This document shows positions 54,240 to 62,589 of a stretch of DNA of 64,000 nucleotides, one piece after another (position 1 is the first letter of the stretch; every line of letters starts with the position of its first letter). The notes below the pieces were generated by a model. That model was not told the origin of the DNA. It worked only from the letters and a program-made list of their open reading frames with translations, and did no database searches. This stretch comes from Cyclobacterium roseum (GTDB lineage: Bacteria; Bacteroidota; Bacteroidia; Cytophagales; Cyclobacteriaceae), in assembly GCF_010119225.1 (NCBI RefSeq), contig NZ_WNKF01000005.1, positions 124,001 to 188,000 on the forward strand, read 5' to 3'. The position numbers and the translations under genes were made by a program.

Positions 54240-54782
54240 ATGAAATCACTCCTCCACATTTTCCTGCTGATTTTATTAGTTTCCTTTCTGGTCTCCTCCT
54301 GTAAATCTTCCCGGAAAGCACCTCAGACTTCCAAACAGACGGAAGCACAACCCTCAGAAAAAGAAACTCCCAAAACCACATCCACTCTTCCCGGCGAGGG
54401 AATACAGGGACACGTTTATTGGATAGATGGAAACCAAATGCCCCAAGCCTCCCAATCCGGAGATGCCTCCCCGTCAGGATCAAAAAAACAACCTGTCAAA
54501 CGGACGATTCGGATTCACGAGCTGACCCATATCAATGAGGCCAGCCTTGGGGATTACCTTTTTGGTGACATCGAAACTCCGCTCATTACAGAGGTAGAAA
54601 CGGATGAATCCGGCCGTTTCCAGGTGAAACTTCCACCTGGGAGATACTCGTTGTTTACCATTGAGGAAAAAGGTTATTTCGCCAACGTATTCGATTTAGA
54701 TAGTTTCATCCATCCGGTGACCGTAGAAAAAAACCAATGGGAAAAAACGGAAATTACGATCGATTACCAGGCAAGCTATTAA
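54240..54782 (+). CDS. Lipoprotein with carboxypeptidase-regulatory-like domain
   Basis: The 180-residue protein has a lipoprotein signal peptide with lipobox LVSSC at residues 17-21. A low-complexity S/T/P/K/E/Q linker (about 22-50) follows, and then a beta-sandwich segment that starts IQGHVYWIDGNQMP and carries ETDESGRFQVKLPPGRYSLF. That last motif is typical of carboxypeptidase-regulatory-like (CarboxypepD_reg) folds. It would sit at the outer membrane or periplasmic face. It lies 57 bases after the beta-CASP gene and before the ECF sigma operon, with its own T-rich tail after the stop. Confidence 0.8.
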   Translation: MKSLLHIFLLILLVSFLVSSCKSSRKAPQTSKQTEAQPSEKETPKTTSTLPGEGIQGHVYWIDGNQMPQASQSGDASPSGSKKQPVKRTIRIHELTHINEASLGDYLFGDIETPLITEVETDESGRFQVKLPPGRYSLFTIEEKGYFANVFDLDSFIHPVTVEKNQWEKTEITIDYQASY

Positions 54783-54864
54783 AACCAAACCACTGACATT
54801 CAGTTTTTTTTAGCCCACAACCTTACCTGTAATTCCTTTTTTTTAAACTATTTTTAACTGGCCG

Positions 54865-54893
54865 TGCAACCTTTTTTTAGCAGGATGCATCTA
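54865..54893 (+). promoter_or_regulatory. ECF-type promoter of the sigma factor operon
   Basis: TGCAACC (54865-54871) and GCATCTA (54887-54893) are separated by 15 bases with a T run. This matches the arrangement of extracytoplasmic-function promoters (GCAAC/GGAAC -35 with GTCTA-like -10). It lies just before the sigma gene and suggests that the factor drives its own operon. It also argues against the GTG start at 54864, which would fall inside the -35 box. Confidence 0.6.
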
Positions 54894-54914
54894 CCTAATT
54901 GTAAGCCATCAACC

Positions 54915-55484
54915 ATGTCAGCCAATAATTTACGTAGGGAGGAAGAATTGATCGACGGTTGCCTTAAGGGAAACAGAAAATCCCAACGGCAATTGTACGA
55001 ATACTATTCTGGAAATTTTCTTTCGATCTGCATGCGGTATGTGAAAAATCGGGAATTGGCGCAGGATGTATTGGTGGAAGGATTTATGAAAATATTTGAA
55101 AGCCTTTCTCAGTTTAAAGGTGAAGGAAGCTTTGAAGGGTGGATGAAGCGGGTGATCGTCACCCAGGCCTTGCTTACACTTAGAAAAAATAAAAAACTAG
55201 CCATGGAGGTAAACCTGGATGAACCAGAGCAGGGTTTCAGCATTGCCCCGGACCTGAACACATTGGAGGTGGAAGATTTATTACAGCTGGTAGCAGCCCT
55301 GCCTGTGGGATACCGAACGGTTTTTAACCTGTATGCGATAGAAGGATATACCCATAGGGAAATCTGCGAAATGCTGGACATCTCGGAAAACACCTCCAAG
55401 TCCCAATTGAGTAGGGCACGGGCCATTCTTCAACAAAAAATTACAACGAATCAGAACAAAACGGTAAAACGAAATGGAAGATAA
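54915..55484 (+). CDS. ECF sigma factor (sigma-70 family)
   Basis: The 189-residue protein has a region 2 with RKSQRQLYEYYSGNFLSICM and DVLVEGFMKIFESLSQF, and a region 4 helix-turn-helix with LPVGYRTVFNLYAIEGYTHR and SENTSKSQLSRARAIL. This is the form of Bacteroidota ECF factors. It would direct RNA polymerase to the operon's promoter and others when released from its anti-sigma factor. The start at ATG 54915 follows the promoter; a longer frame starts from GTG inside that promoter. The stop overlaps the next gene by 11 bases. Confidence 0.92.
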   Translation: MSANNLRREEELIDGCLKGNRKSQRQLYEYYSGNFLSICMRYVKNRELAQDVLVEGFMKIFESLSQFKGEGSFEGWMKRVIVTQALLTLRKNKKLAMEVNLDEPEQGFSIAPDLNTLEVEDLLQLVAALPVGYRTVFNLYAIEGYTHREICEMLDISENTSKSQLSRARAILQQKITTNQNKTVKRNGR

Positions 55485-56226
55485 GAAAAAAAATATGGAT
55501 ACCGTATTCCGAAAGGCCCTGTCCGGACATCAAACGATTCCCGATGAGCAGGTATGGGAGCGCATCTCTGACAGGTTGGATAAAAGGAAAAAACCAATCT
55601 TCCTTCTTTGGAGTAGATGGGCTGCCGCGATCCTCTTACTCGTAGGCGTGGCAGGGGTATTCTATGTCGTAGACACTTTCAAGGAAACTGAGCGTCAAAC
55701 GGCCGCCATTCAGGAATCGTTACCGGAAAAGTCCGCTTCGCCCTCCGGTCAAACAGCCGAGCAACCCGAAAAACCCGAAGAAAAACCAAACAGTCAAACA
55801 GAGGTCCTCCCCAAAAAAGAAACCAATAAGAAAAAGGAAATAATCCCCAATCGCCAGGTACCTCAGCAAGACCCGGTCGTTTCATCTCCGGCAGGAAACG
55901 CGCCGAGAGAAATTTCCGAGCCGGTGGCCGTGGCCGCTACCGGGAAGCCGGAAATCATCGAACCACCACAGATGGACCTGAACAGGGAAGAACAGAACTT
56001 TCTGTCGGATACGCAGACGGAACAGCCTGGAGAAGATTATACCGTTAGGGTAGTCTCAAGAGGCTACGCCCTTCAGCCGGAGAAAGATAAGCTAGTAGAG
56101 GAATTGGAAACTAAAATCGGCGTGTTTTTCACCAGAGTGGATGAGGGCTTTGGTGAATTACAGGATGCAAAGAATACCATATTTGCCTCCCTGACTACTA
56201 GAAAAGATCGAAAAAACACCAAATAA
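55474..56226 (+). CDS. Probable anti-sigma factor (single-pass membrane protein)
   Basis: The 250-residue protein has a short cytoplasmic part (1-46, with ISDRLDKRKKP before the membrane), one membrane helix (about 50-66, WAAAILLLVGVAGVFYVV) and a long periplasmic tail. The tail is rich in P, E, K and Q, with little predicted fold. Position behind an ECF sigma gene with an 11-base overlap, plus topology, fit an anti-sigma factor. A zinc-anti-sigma (ZAS) motif is not visible, so the call rests on context and shape. The next gene begins two bases later. Confidence 0.75.
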   Translation: MEDKKKNMDTVFRKALSGHQTIPDEQVWERISDRLDKRKKPIFLLWSRWAAAILLLVGVAGVFYVVDTFKETERQTAAIQESLPEKSASPSGQTAEQPEKPEEKPNSQTEVLPKKETNKKKEIIPNRQVPQQDPVVSSPAGNAPREISEPVAVAATGKPEIIEPPQMDLNREEQNFLSDTQTEQPGEDYTVRVVSRGYALQPEKDKLVEELETKIGVFFTRVDEGFGELQDAKNTIFASLTTRKDRKNTK

Positions 56227-56228
56227 AA

Positions 56229-57263
56229 ATGGGAAATATGAAAAAGTACGTGATTGCCATGGTTTTCATGGCTTTGGTTCAGATGGCTTTCGGAAAGCCA
56301 ATCCATACGGAAGAAAAACCGGTAAATGACAGCATTATTGTGGAGTTCGGTAACTCCGGCAAGGTGGTCTTTGTGATCGATAATCCGGATGATTTCGAGC
56401 GTTTGAAAAAAATGGATATCAATCAGATCATTAGGGAGCTGAATTTACCTGAAACCAAAAATGAGGGTGAGTTGACCGTCGTAGAAATCAGGCAAAAAGG
56501 CGGACAAAAAGAGATCGTAAGCATTTATGAGGATGTGGGAGAAACGGAAGTAACCGTAGGCCGGTACAAATTGATCGTCGATGAAACGGGCAACCGTACG
56601 AAAGTCAAAGTGGAAACCATTCCAAAAGAAAAAAAGGACCCTCCCTTTCGTACTTACTTTAATACCGATATTGGCATCAACAGTTACATGGAATCCGGAA
56701 CGATACCCGGTGCCGGGGCAGCCTACAGTCCCAAAGGCTGGGGCAGCTGGAACGTCGGGTTTCACTGGATGGCCAGCCAAAAACTAAGTAAAGGAGCCTT
56801 CTGGGATTTCGGGTTGGGGGTAAGTTGGTACAATTTTAAACTGGACAATCCCCGCTACCAGGCCGTTGGATCAGAAGATGGGGTATCTTTTATCAATCGA
56901 ACCGATGTGAATGGTTTTAAAAGTAAGATTTCGGCCTCATATCTCAATGCATTGACCCTTTTCAAATTTGATTTTGGGAAATACAACGACTCAGGAAGGG
57001 ATGGCCTACGTATCGGGATTGGCCCCTATGCCGGCTATCGTTTAGGTGGTCGCAGCAAATTTGTCTACCGCGAACTCAATGGATCCGGAAGGAAAAAGGA
57101 AAAAGAACCGGCAGGAAGCTACCTGAATAATTTTCGCTACGGTATTCGGGCTGAGGTAGGGTTTAAAAGCGTCACCTTTTTCACCACCTATGATCTCAAT
57201 CCTGTGTTTCACCAATCCCTTAGCCCTGATCTGAATCCCATTAGTTTCGGCCTAGTATTTTAA
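56229..57263 (+). CDS. Predicted outer-membrane beta-barrel protein of the sigma operon
   Basis: The 344-residue protein has a signal peptide (KYVIAMVFMALVQMAFG). A charged N-terminal region with short repeats follows (VVEIRQKGGQKEIVS, VTVGRYKLIVDE), and then, from about 145, a beta-barrel-like part with alternating aromatic strands (FRTYFNTDIGINSY, GSWNVGFHWMASQ). It ends in a phenylalanine-terminated strand (ISFGLVF), the usual OMP C-terminal signature. It likely sits in the outer membrane and may be the sensed or regulated envelope component. I do not recognise a named family. Its start could be either of two ATGs nine bases apart. Confidence 0.75.
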   Translation: MGNMKKYVIAMVFMALVQMAFGKPIHTEEKPVNDSIIVEFGNSGKVVFVIDNPDDFERLKKMDINQIIRELNLPETKNEGELTVVEIRQKGGQKEIVSIYEDVGETEVTVGRYKLIVDETGNRTKVKVETIPKEKKDPPFRTYFNTDIGINSYMESGTIPGAGAAYSPKGWGSWNVGFHWMASQKLSKGAFWDFGLGVSWYNFKLDNPRYQAVGSEDGVSFINRTDVNGFKSKISASYLNALTLFKFDFGKYNDSGRDGLRIGIGPYAGYRLGGRSKFVYRELNGSGRKKEKEPAGSYLNNFRYGIRAEVGFKSVTFFTTYDLNPVFHQSLSPDLNPISFGLVF

Positions 57264-57280
57264 TTTAACCCCACTCAACT

Positions 57281-58198
57281 ATGAAATTCTTATCGAAAAT
57301 TTGGTTATTATCCTTCCTTTTTGTTGCCTTTGGAAGCCACTTTGCTCAATCTCAGGAATTGATTCAAAAATCCTTTGCCGGAATACAAAAATTAGAAATC
57401 AGCTCCGGGGCCATCGCTATCGCATACGAAGGCGAAGAAGGAAGGAACCAGATCCTTCTGGAAGCACTTCTGGGCTCCAATGAAAATACAGACAAAACCC
57501 TGGTAATGGTAACCGTCGGCAATACCTTGAAAATTGCCTACAATCCGCCCAGGGGAAGCTGGAGTAATAAAAAATACATCCGGATAAAAGGGCCTTCGGC
57601 AATCCAATTGGATGTCAATAATGGTTCCGGCTCATTGGCCGTATCTGGCGTTCGCGCCTCGGATACCCGGCTACAAGTGGGGTCCGGGCAGATCCATGGA
57701 AAGGAAATCAGCGGAGCAGTTTTGGTCAAGGGAAGCTCGGGAAACATTCGTTTGGAAAACATCGATGGCCATGTGGATTGCCAGATAACTTCAGGAAATG
57801 CCTTCTTAGAACAAATCAATGGTAATGTGGATTTCAAAGCGACCAGCGGCCAATTTAAAGCCTTTTCCGTGAATGGTATTCTAAATGCCCAACTCACCTC
57901 AGGTAACATGCGCCTGGACCAAATCGGAGAATTAGGGAAACTGGAAATCACCTCCGGAAACATCAAAGCCGATCGGGCCGGTTTGGGAAGCTACTCCTAC
58001 TTTCACGGATCATCGGGCAACATACAGATTCACACGTCTAGCAATCTCCAGTCATATAACTACGAACTTCAGGCAGGAAGTGGGAACATCCGGGTAGCAA
58101 ATCATTCGCAATCCAGGTCGCTTTCCATCCATAATGGGAATTTTCCCACTATAAAAGGTAAGATCAGTTCCGGGAACATTGCCATTCTTCCCCTCTGA
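57281..58198 (+). CDS. DUF4097/GIN-like exported beta-repeat protein
   Basis: The 305-residue protein has a signal peptide (LLSFLFVAFGSHFAQSQ) followed by a beta-helix-like body. Repeated strands carry the motif S-G-N or S-G-x (GSGQIHGKEISG, GSSGNIRLENIDG, SGNMRLDQIGELG, GSSGNIQIHTSSN, GSGNIRVANHSQ) about every 20 residues. This repeat form is typical of DUF4097/GIN-domain proteins, which often lie in sigma-antisigma or PspC operons. It lies 17 bases after the outer-membrane gene and would be the last gene of the ECF operon. Function unknown; a surface scaffold or adhesin-like role is possible. Confidence 0.82.
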   Translation: MKFLSKIWLLSFLFVAFGSHFAQSQELIQKSFAGIQKLEISSGAIAIAYEGEEGRNQILLEALLGSNENTDKTLVMVTVGNTLKIAYNPPRGSWSNKKYIRIKGPSAIQLDVNNGSGSLAVSGVRASDTRLQVGSGQIHGKEISGAVLVKGSSGNIRLENIDGHVDCQITSGNAFLEQINGNVDFKATSGQFKAFSVNGILNAQLTSGNMRLDQIGELGKLEITSGNIKADRAGLGSYSYFHGSSGNIQIHTSSNLQSYNYELQAGSGNIRVANHSQSRSLSIHNGNFPTIKGKISSGNIAILPL

Positions 58199-58229
58199 AG
58201 TCAAAGCTTATCCCTTGAGCCTGGTGTAA

Positions 58230-58739
58230 TTAATCGTCTCTTTTGTTGATTTCATACACCAGGTCCTTTTCTTCTTTTTTTAAACGTAAGGAGGTTACGA
58301 TTCGGTGGGGTGTCGGCTTTCCCAGGGAAATAAACATTAAATTCACCCCATACATAATCGTAAACCCTTGATTATCATAAAAAAACAACCCGAAGGCCGT
58401 CAGGATACCGACCCAAAATAACTGCCAATACCTTAAAAAGGTGGCCGTTGCGTAACTTTTTATGCGGCTTTCCAGGTCGGCCTCGCTTTTTTTGACTTTG
58501 CGAATGCGTTTTTGGAAAGCCACCTGTTGCATCACCAGCAAGACGATTACCAGACTCAACGTAACATAATTAAGGAATTCGGGAAGCTCAGGAAGATCCA
58601 GCGAAAGGGTACTACTGGTAGCATACAGGTAGGCAAAGGAAAAGAAAGGCAAAGGAACAGCGATTAATAGCAGTACGTTTCGTTCCAATAACCTAAAATC
58701 TTTTTTCAGGCTTTTTAGTCGTTCGGTATTCTCTATCAT
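58230..58739 (-). CDS. Four-helix membrane protein, unknown function
   Basis: The 169-residue protein has four predicted membrane helices (about 22-40, 55-76, 103-121 and 125-140). A charged linker between the second and third (RKVKKSEADLESRIKSY) and a basic-acidic tail (RLKKEEKDLVYEINKRDD) face the cytoplasm if the N-terminus does. No family is recognised. Its ATG overlaps the TGA of the reductase gene upstream by four bases (ATGA), so it is translationally coupled and probably works with that enzyme or a membrane electron donor. Confidence 0.75.
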   Translation of the reverse strand: MIENTERLKSLKKDFRLLERNVLLLIAVPLPFFSFAYLYATSSTLSLDLPELPEFLNYVTLSLVIVLLVMQQVAFQKRIRKVKKSEADLESRIKSYATATFLRYWQLFWVGILTAFGLFFYDNQGFTIMYGVNLMFISLGKPTPHRIVTSLRLKKEEKDLVYEINKRDD

Positions 58740-59836
58740 TCGATGTTCACTTTCACTTCAGAATTTGATGGCTTAGAAGAACAACAAAGAATGAACCCCT
58801 CTGCAATCTCTTTTTCACTTAAGCCGGCATCTTCCATCATGGACACCTCTCCTGAAAGCAATTTACCCCGGCAGGCCGTGCAAAGTCCACTTTGGCAGGA
58901 ATAAGGCATGTCCAGCCCCTCTTCCAAACCTGCTTCCAGGATGGTTTTGCCAGGCTCCACGTCGAAAGCATGTTCTTCCCCTTCCAGCACGATTGTTACC
59001 GGCCGGCTCACTAGCTCCGTCAACGCTTCATTGGGTTCGTTTACTTCCTTTTCCAAGTAAAAACTCTCTGATAAAATGCTTTCCTCTGATGCCCCCAGCT
59101 CTCGTAAAGTCGTTTTGGCCGTGGCCATCATCCCTTCCGGTCCGCAAACGAAAAATCGGGTTTCCAGCTCCCTGGACTCGATAAGGTTTGAAAAGAATGA
59201 TTTTATCGTTTCTTTATCCATCCTACCGCATGCCCCTGCCCAGGCAGGGCCGGGCTGGGACAATTGATGCCATACACGAAGCCTGCCCGGGTAGGCTTCG
59301 TGTAACGTTTCGATCGCCTCTTTAAAAATGATCATTTCCTCAGAACGACTACAATACAACAGATGCGTTTCTGAGTGGGGCTCGTTCACCAATATGGATT
59401 TTAGGATACCCATGATGGGCGTAATACCACTACCCCCGGCTACCATTCCATACCGCCGCTTATTTTGGGAATGGTAATCCGAAACAAAATTACCTAAGGG
59501 TTTCATGACCGTTACCCGCTTTCCCGGATGAAAATGCTCGTTGATGTAGTTAGATACCAGTCCACCTTTCAAGCGTTTGACGGTAATACCGGGAAAAGGA
59601 TCTACGAATGGCGAGGTACACAGGCTATACGAACGCCTCTCCTGCTTTCCATCAATTTCTAAAAGGAGTGTCAGGAACTGCCCCGGTTTGTAGTCTAGAA
59701 AAGGCTCCGGCTGCTCGAAATATACCGTCACAGTATCTGGGGTTTCCCGGACGGTTTCCCGTATCCTTAATGTCAAATAATTATCTTCCTTCTTTTCAGA
59801 TTCCGTTTTATTCTTTTTAAATAAATTAAACCGCAT
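58736..59836 (-). CDS. PaaE-like flavin/2Fe-2S oxidoreductase
   Basis: The 366-residue protein has an FAD-binding domain with RSYSLCTSP (about residue 70) and an NAD(P)-binding domain with GGSGITPIMGILKS. A plant-type 2Fe-2S ferredoxin domain forms the C-terminus, with ligands in PYSCQSGLCTACRGKL and a fourth cysteine in FILCCSS. This domain order is that of phenylacetyl-CoA epoxidase subunit E and related reductases, which pass electrons from NAD(P)H to an oxygenase. No oxygenase gene is in the window, so partner and substrate are open. The start is taken at ATG 59836; 12 extra residues in the longer frame lack support. Confidence 0.9.
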   Translation of the reverse strand: MRFNLFKKNKTESEKKEDNYLTLRIRETVRETPDTVTVYFEQPEPFLDYKPGQFLTLLLEIDGKQERRSYSLCTSPFVDPFPGITVKRLKGGLVSNYINEHFHPGKRVTVMKPLGNFVSDYHSQNKRRYGMVAGGSGITPIMGILKSILVNEPHSETHLLYCSRSEEMIIFKEAIETLHEAYPGRLRVWHQLSQPGPAWAGACGRMDKETIKSFFSNLIESRELETRFFVCGPEGMMATAKTTLRELGASEESILSESFYLEKEVNEPNEALTELVSRPVTIVLEGEEHAFDVEPGKTILEAGLEEGLDMPYSCQSGLCTACRGKLLSGEVSMMEDAGLSEKEIAEGFILCCSSKPSNSEVKVNIE

Positions 59837-60068
59837 ATGTATGTGGGATATAAATTTGAATGGCTTTCGCACCTAAAATTAACGTACCCGCCTTTATTTA
59901 CCTAAAACCAGCGGGTATTTTCACTATTCTAACCCGGGCTTTAAGCATATGGTTCTCATCTAACGGGAAAAATTTTTGCCATGCATAGTCGCACTTTGCA
60001 TGCATTTTTCGTATTGACATTAAATGACTAAACCAAACTATAGTATGACCACCCAATTAATGCACTAC

Positions 60069-60779
60069 ATGAGAAAAATAAAATTTAAATGGCAAGTATT
60101 CGCACTGCTTTTCGTCCTACCGCTTACCTTTTCCTGTATGGATTTGGATAGTGAGTCCATAGGAAATACGCCAAGGGCCTATGTATCCTTCTATAACGGA
60201 ACCACTGCCGGTCATGAAATAAAGATTGAAGTAGATGAGCGCGTCTATGATCGGAAGCATTTTGACTACGGGCAGTTCATTGAATACTGGTATTTTTTCA
60301 CCGGTGAAAGAAATTTTTCTTTCAAAGACCCTGCTTCGGATCAATCTCTCCTGGATACGGCAGTGACGCTGGAAGTGGAGAAAGCCTACTCTTTCTTTAT
60401 GGCAGAGGAGGAAGGCGATTTACAGACGCTATTTATAGAGGACAGCCTGGGCATTCCTGCAACCGGTAATGCCCTGGTCCGCCTTGTTCACCTTTCCCCG
60501 GATAGTCCGGAAGTGCGCATTTTCCAAAGAGATGCTTCCGATCCACTATTTCAGGGAAATGAATTCATGGAGATTACAGACTTTATTAATGTAACGCAAG
60601 GCGAAACAGACCTTATTATTATGTCAGCGGATGGAAACGAAGAGTGGGCCCGGCTGAACGATGTCTACCTGAGAGAAGGAAGGGTTTATACCCTTGTAAT
60701 CAGAGGAAAAAACCAAGCTGAAAGCAACTCTGAAGACGCCCTACGGCTACAACTTATCCGGAATTATCCCAATTATTAA
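60069..60779 (+). CDS. DUF4397-type lipoprotein
   Basis: The 236-residue protein has a lipoprotein signal with the lipobox cysteine in LTFSC at about residue 23. Two beta-sandwich units follow of the kind seen in DUF4397 proteins, with TPRAYVSFYNGTTAG and NALVRLVHLSPDSPEVRIF as repeat starts. Such lipoproteins are surface or periplasmic and of unknown function. I use the ATG at 60069, which gives a proper signal peptide; the longer frame adds 15 unsupported residues. A terminator follows 26 bases after the stop. Confidence 0.85.
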   Translation: MRKIKFKWQVFALLFVLPLTFSCMDLDSESIGNTPRAYVSFYNGTTAGHEIKIEVDERVYDRKHFDYGQFIEYWYFFTGERNFSFKDPASDQSLLDTAVTLEVEKAYSFFMAEEEGDLQTLFIEDSLGIPATGNALVRLVHLSPDSPEVRIFQRDASDPLFQGNEFMEITDFINVTQGETDLIIMSADGNEEWARLNDVYLREGRVYTLVIRGKNQAESNSEDALRLQLIRNYPNY

Positions 60780-60805
60780 CTACCCGTTTCAAATGAATTC
60801 GAACA

Positions 60806-60833
60806 AGCTCCCTGATACAGGGGGCTTTTTTTA
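60806..60833 (+). terminator. Terminator after the DUF4397 gene
   Basis: AGCTCCCTG (60806-60814) pairs with CAGGGGGCT (60818-60826), one G-T pair, around a 3-base loop, followed by seven T residues. This is a standard intrinsic terminator. Confidence 0.85.
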
Positions 60834-60878
60834 TGCCAATAATTTGAGGCAGAAGCGCTCCTTTTCAATAAAAGGAAT

Positions 60879-60886
60879 TAATTTTG
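60879..60886 (+). promoter_or_regulatory. purB promoter -7 box
   Basis: TAATTTTG matches TAnnTTTG and is followed by CACC. It lies 27 bases before the purB ATG. A clear -33 TTG is not seen. The TTG codon that opens the longer purB frame lies inside this box, which supports the ATG at 60914 as the start. Confidence 0.5.
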
Positions 60887-60913
60887 CACCTTAATAGACC
60901 GAAAAGGATACCC

Positions 60914-62257
60914 ATGAAACTTTCCCCACTTACTGCAATATCTTCGATTGATGGGCGGTATGCCTCCAAAACCAGCCCTTTAAGCGACTATTTTTCCGAA
61001 TTTGCCCTGATTCGGTACCGGGTAAAAGTGGAAATCGAATACTTTATCGCCCTGTGCGAATTGCCTTTAGCTCAACTGGAAAGTGTAGATAAAAATAAAT
61101 TCAGTGATATCCGTGAAATCGAAAGGGATTTTGATGAGAAAGATGCTCAAGTAATCAAAGACATCGAAAAAGTGACCAATCATGATGTCAAGGCAGTCGA
61201 GTATTTTTTGAAAGATCGGTTTCAGTCCCTGGGACTTGAGCGTGTTTCGGAATTTATTCATTTTGGTCTTACCTCGCAGGACATTAATAACACCGCCATA
61301 CCCATGATGTACAGGGATGGCATCCAAGAGGTACTGCTTCCCGCACTGGATCAGGTCATTAAACGGTTGATCAGCCGATCAGAGGAGTGGGAAGCCGTTC
61401 CCATGCTGGCGAAAACCCACGGGCAACCAGCTTCGCCTACCCGGCTTGGTAAAGAAATGCAGGTTTTTGTCAGTCGTCTGAATGAGCAGCTTGGACTACT
61501 TCAGAAAGTCCCTTTTGCTGGAAAGTTTGGTGGAGCCACCGGAAACATGAACGCGCATTTCGTTGCCTACCCGCAAATTGACTGGAAAGAATTTGCCGAT
61601 GCTTTTGTCACCGAAAAATTAGGATTGAAAAGAAGCTTCCCCACGACTCAAATCGAGCACTACGACCATCTGGCAGCTCATATGGATGGGTTGAAACGAA
61701 TGAATACTATTTTGCTTGATTTTAGCCGGGATATCTGGCAGTACGTAGCGATGAATTATTTCAAGCAAAAAATTAAAGCAGGTGAAGTGGGCTCTTCGGC
61801 CATGCCTCATAAGGTAAACCCCATCGATTTTGAAAATGCGGAAGGAAATCTGGGAATTGCCAATGCCCTCCTGGAACACCTGTCAGCTAAATTACCTGTC
61901 AGCCGCTTGCAACGTGACCTTACCGATAGTACCGTGCTCCGGGTGCTTGGTGTCCCCCTGGCGCACATGCTGATCTCCTATGTTTCCCTGGAAAAAGGAA
62001 TAGATAAGCTGGAATTGAATCAGTCCGCCATTAATAAAGACCTGGAAGATAACTGGGCAGTGGTCGCCGAAGCCATCCAGACGATTTTAAGAAGAGAAGG
62101 GTACCCGAAACCTTACGAAGCACTCAAATCGTTAACCCGCACCAACCAGGCCATTACGAAAGAGGCCATTAGTGAATTTATCAATACCCTGGAGGTATCC
62201 CCTGAAATTAAGAATGAATTGAAAAAGATCAGTCCGTTTACCTATACCGGAATATGA
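60914..62257 (+). CDS. purB: Adenylosuccinate lyase
   Basis: The 447-residue enzyme of the fumarase/aspartase superfamily acts twice in purine synthesis, releasing fumarate from SAICAR and from adenylosuccinate. Markers are the N-terminal LTAISSIDGRYASKTSPLSD, EFIHFGLTSQDINNTAIP, the catalytic region AKTHGQPASPTRLG and the signature GSSAMPHKVNPIDFENAEGN with the flexible-loop serine. The length and start fit the E. coli-type PurB. It stands alone between two terminators/promoters. The longer frame's TTG start is inside the promoter and is not used. Confidence 0.97.
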   Translation: MKLSPLTAISSIDGRYASKTSPLSDYFSEFALIRYRVKVEIEYFIALCELPLAQLESVDKNKFSDIREIERDFDEKDAQVIKDIEKVTNHDVKAVEYFLKDRFQSLGLERVSEFIHFGLTSQDINNTAIPMMYRDGIQEVLLPALDQVIKRLISRSEEWEAVPMLAKTHGQPASPTRLGKEMQVFVSRLNEQLGLLQKVPFAGKFGGATGNMNAHFVAYPQIDWKEFADAFVTEKLGLKRSFPTTQIEHYDHLAAHMDGLKRMNTILLDFSRDIWQYVAMNYFKQKIKAGEVGSSAMPHKVNPIDFENAEGNLGIANALLEHLSAKLPVSRLQRDLTDSTVLRVLGVPLAHMLISYVSLEKGIDKLELNQSAINKDLEDNWAVVAEAIQTILRREGYPKPYEALKSLTRTNQAITKEAISEFINTLEVSPEIKNELKKISPFTYTGI

Positions 62258-62589
62258 TTCATCCTAAAAATGAGGGATTTCATCCTCGAAAACTTGACTT
62301 TTACTTTTTAAACATGGAATTTTATTTACATGGCAAGGAAAAGGCTATAAGTGCCGCAGTTTAATAAGGATGTTAAGTTGAAATCCTTTACTCTTTTCAG
62401 CGAATACCGGAGGTTTCTTTTATAATTACAATGCTAATTGAACCCTTTTGTATTAAATTTGCTTATGTAAATCATAATAAAAATTTTCTTTATATCGATT
62501 AAATTTAGTTCTCCGGTCGGAACCGGACTGTTTACTTTAAAAAGAACCGGATTAAAACTAACCCATTAAAACTAAAAAAACCAACCATC
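62258..62589. other. Leader region of the SulP transporter gene
   Basis: This 332-bp stretch has no gene. It has an exact TAnnTTTG box at 62454-62461 and then about 125 bases of leader with a 6-bp hairpin (TCCGGT at 62512-62517 with ACCGGA at 62522-62527, loop CGGA). No further structure is evident. Confidence 0.5.
62454..62461 (+). promoter_or_regulatory. SulP gene promoter -7 box
   Basis: TAAATTTG is an exact -7 match, about 130 bases before the ATG at 62590. The -33 position has no TTG at 19-21 bases, so the assignment is moderate. Confidence 0.4.
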
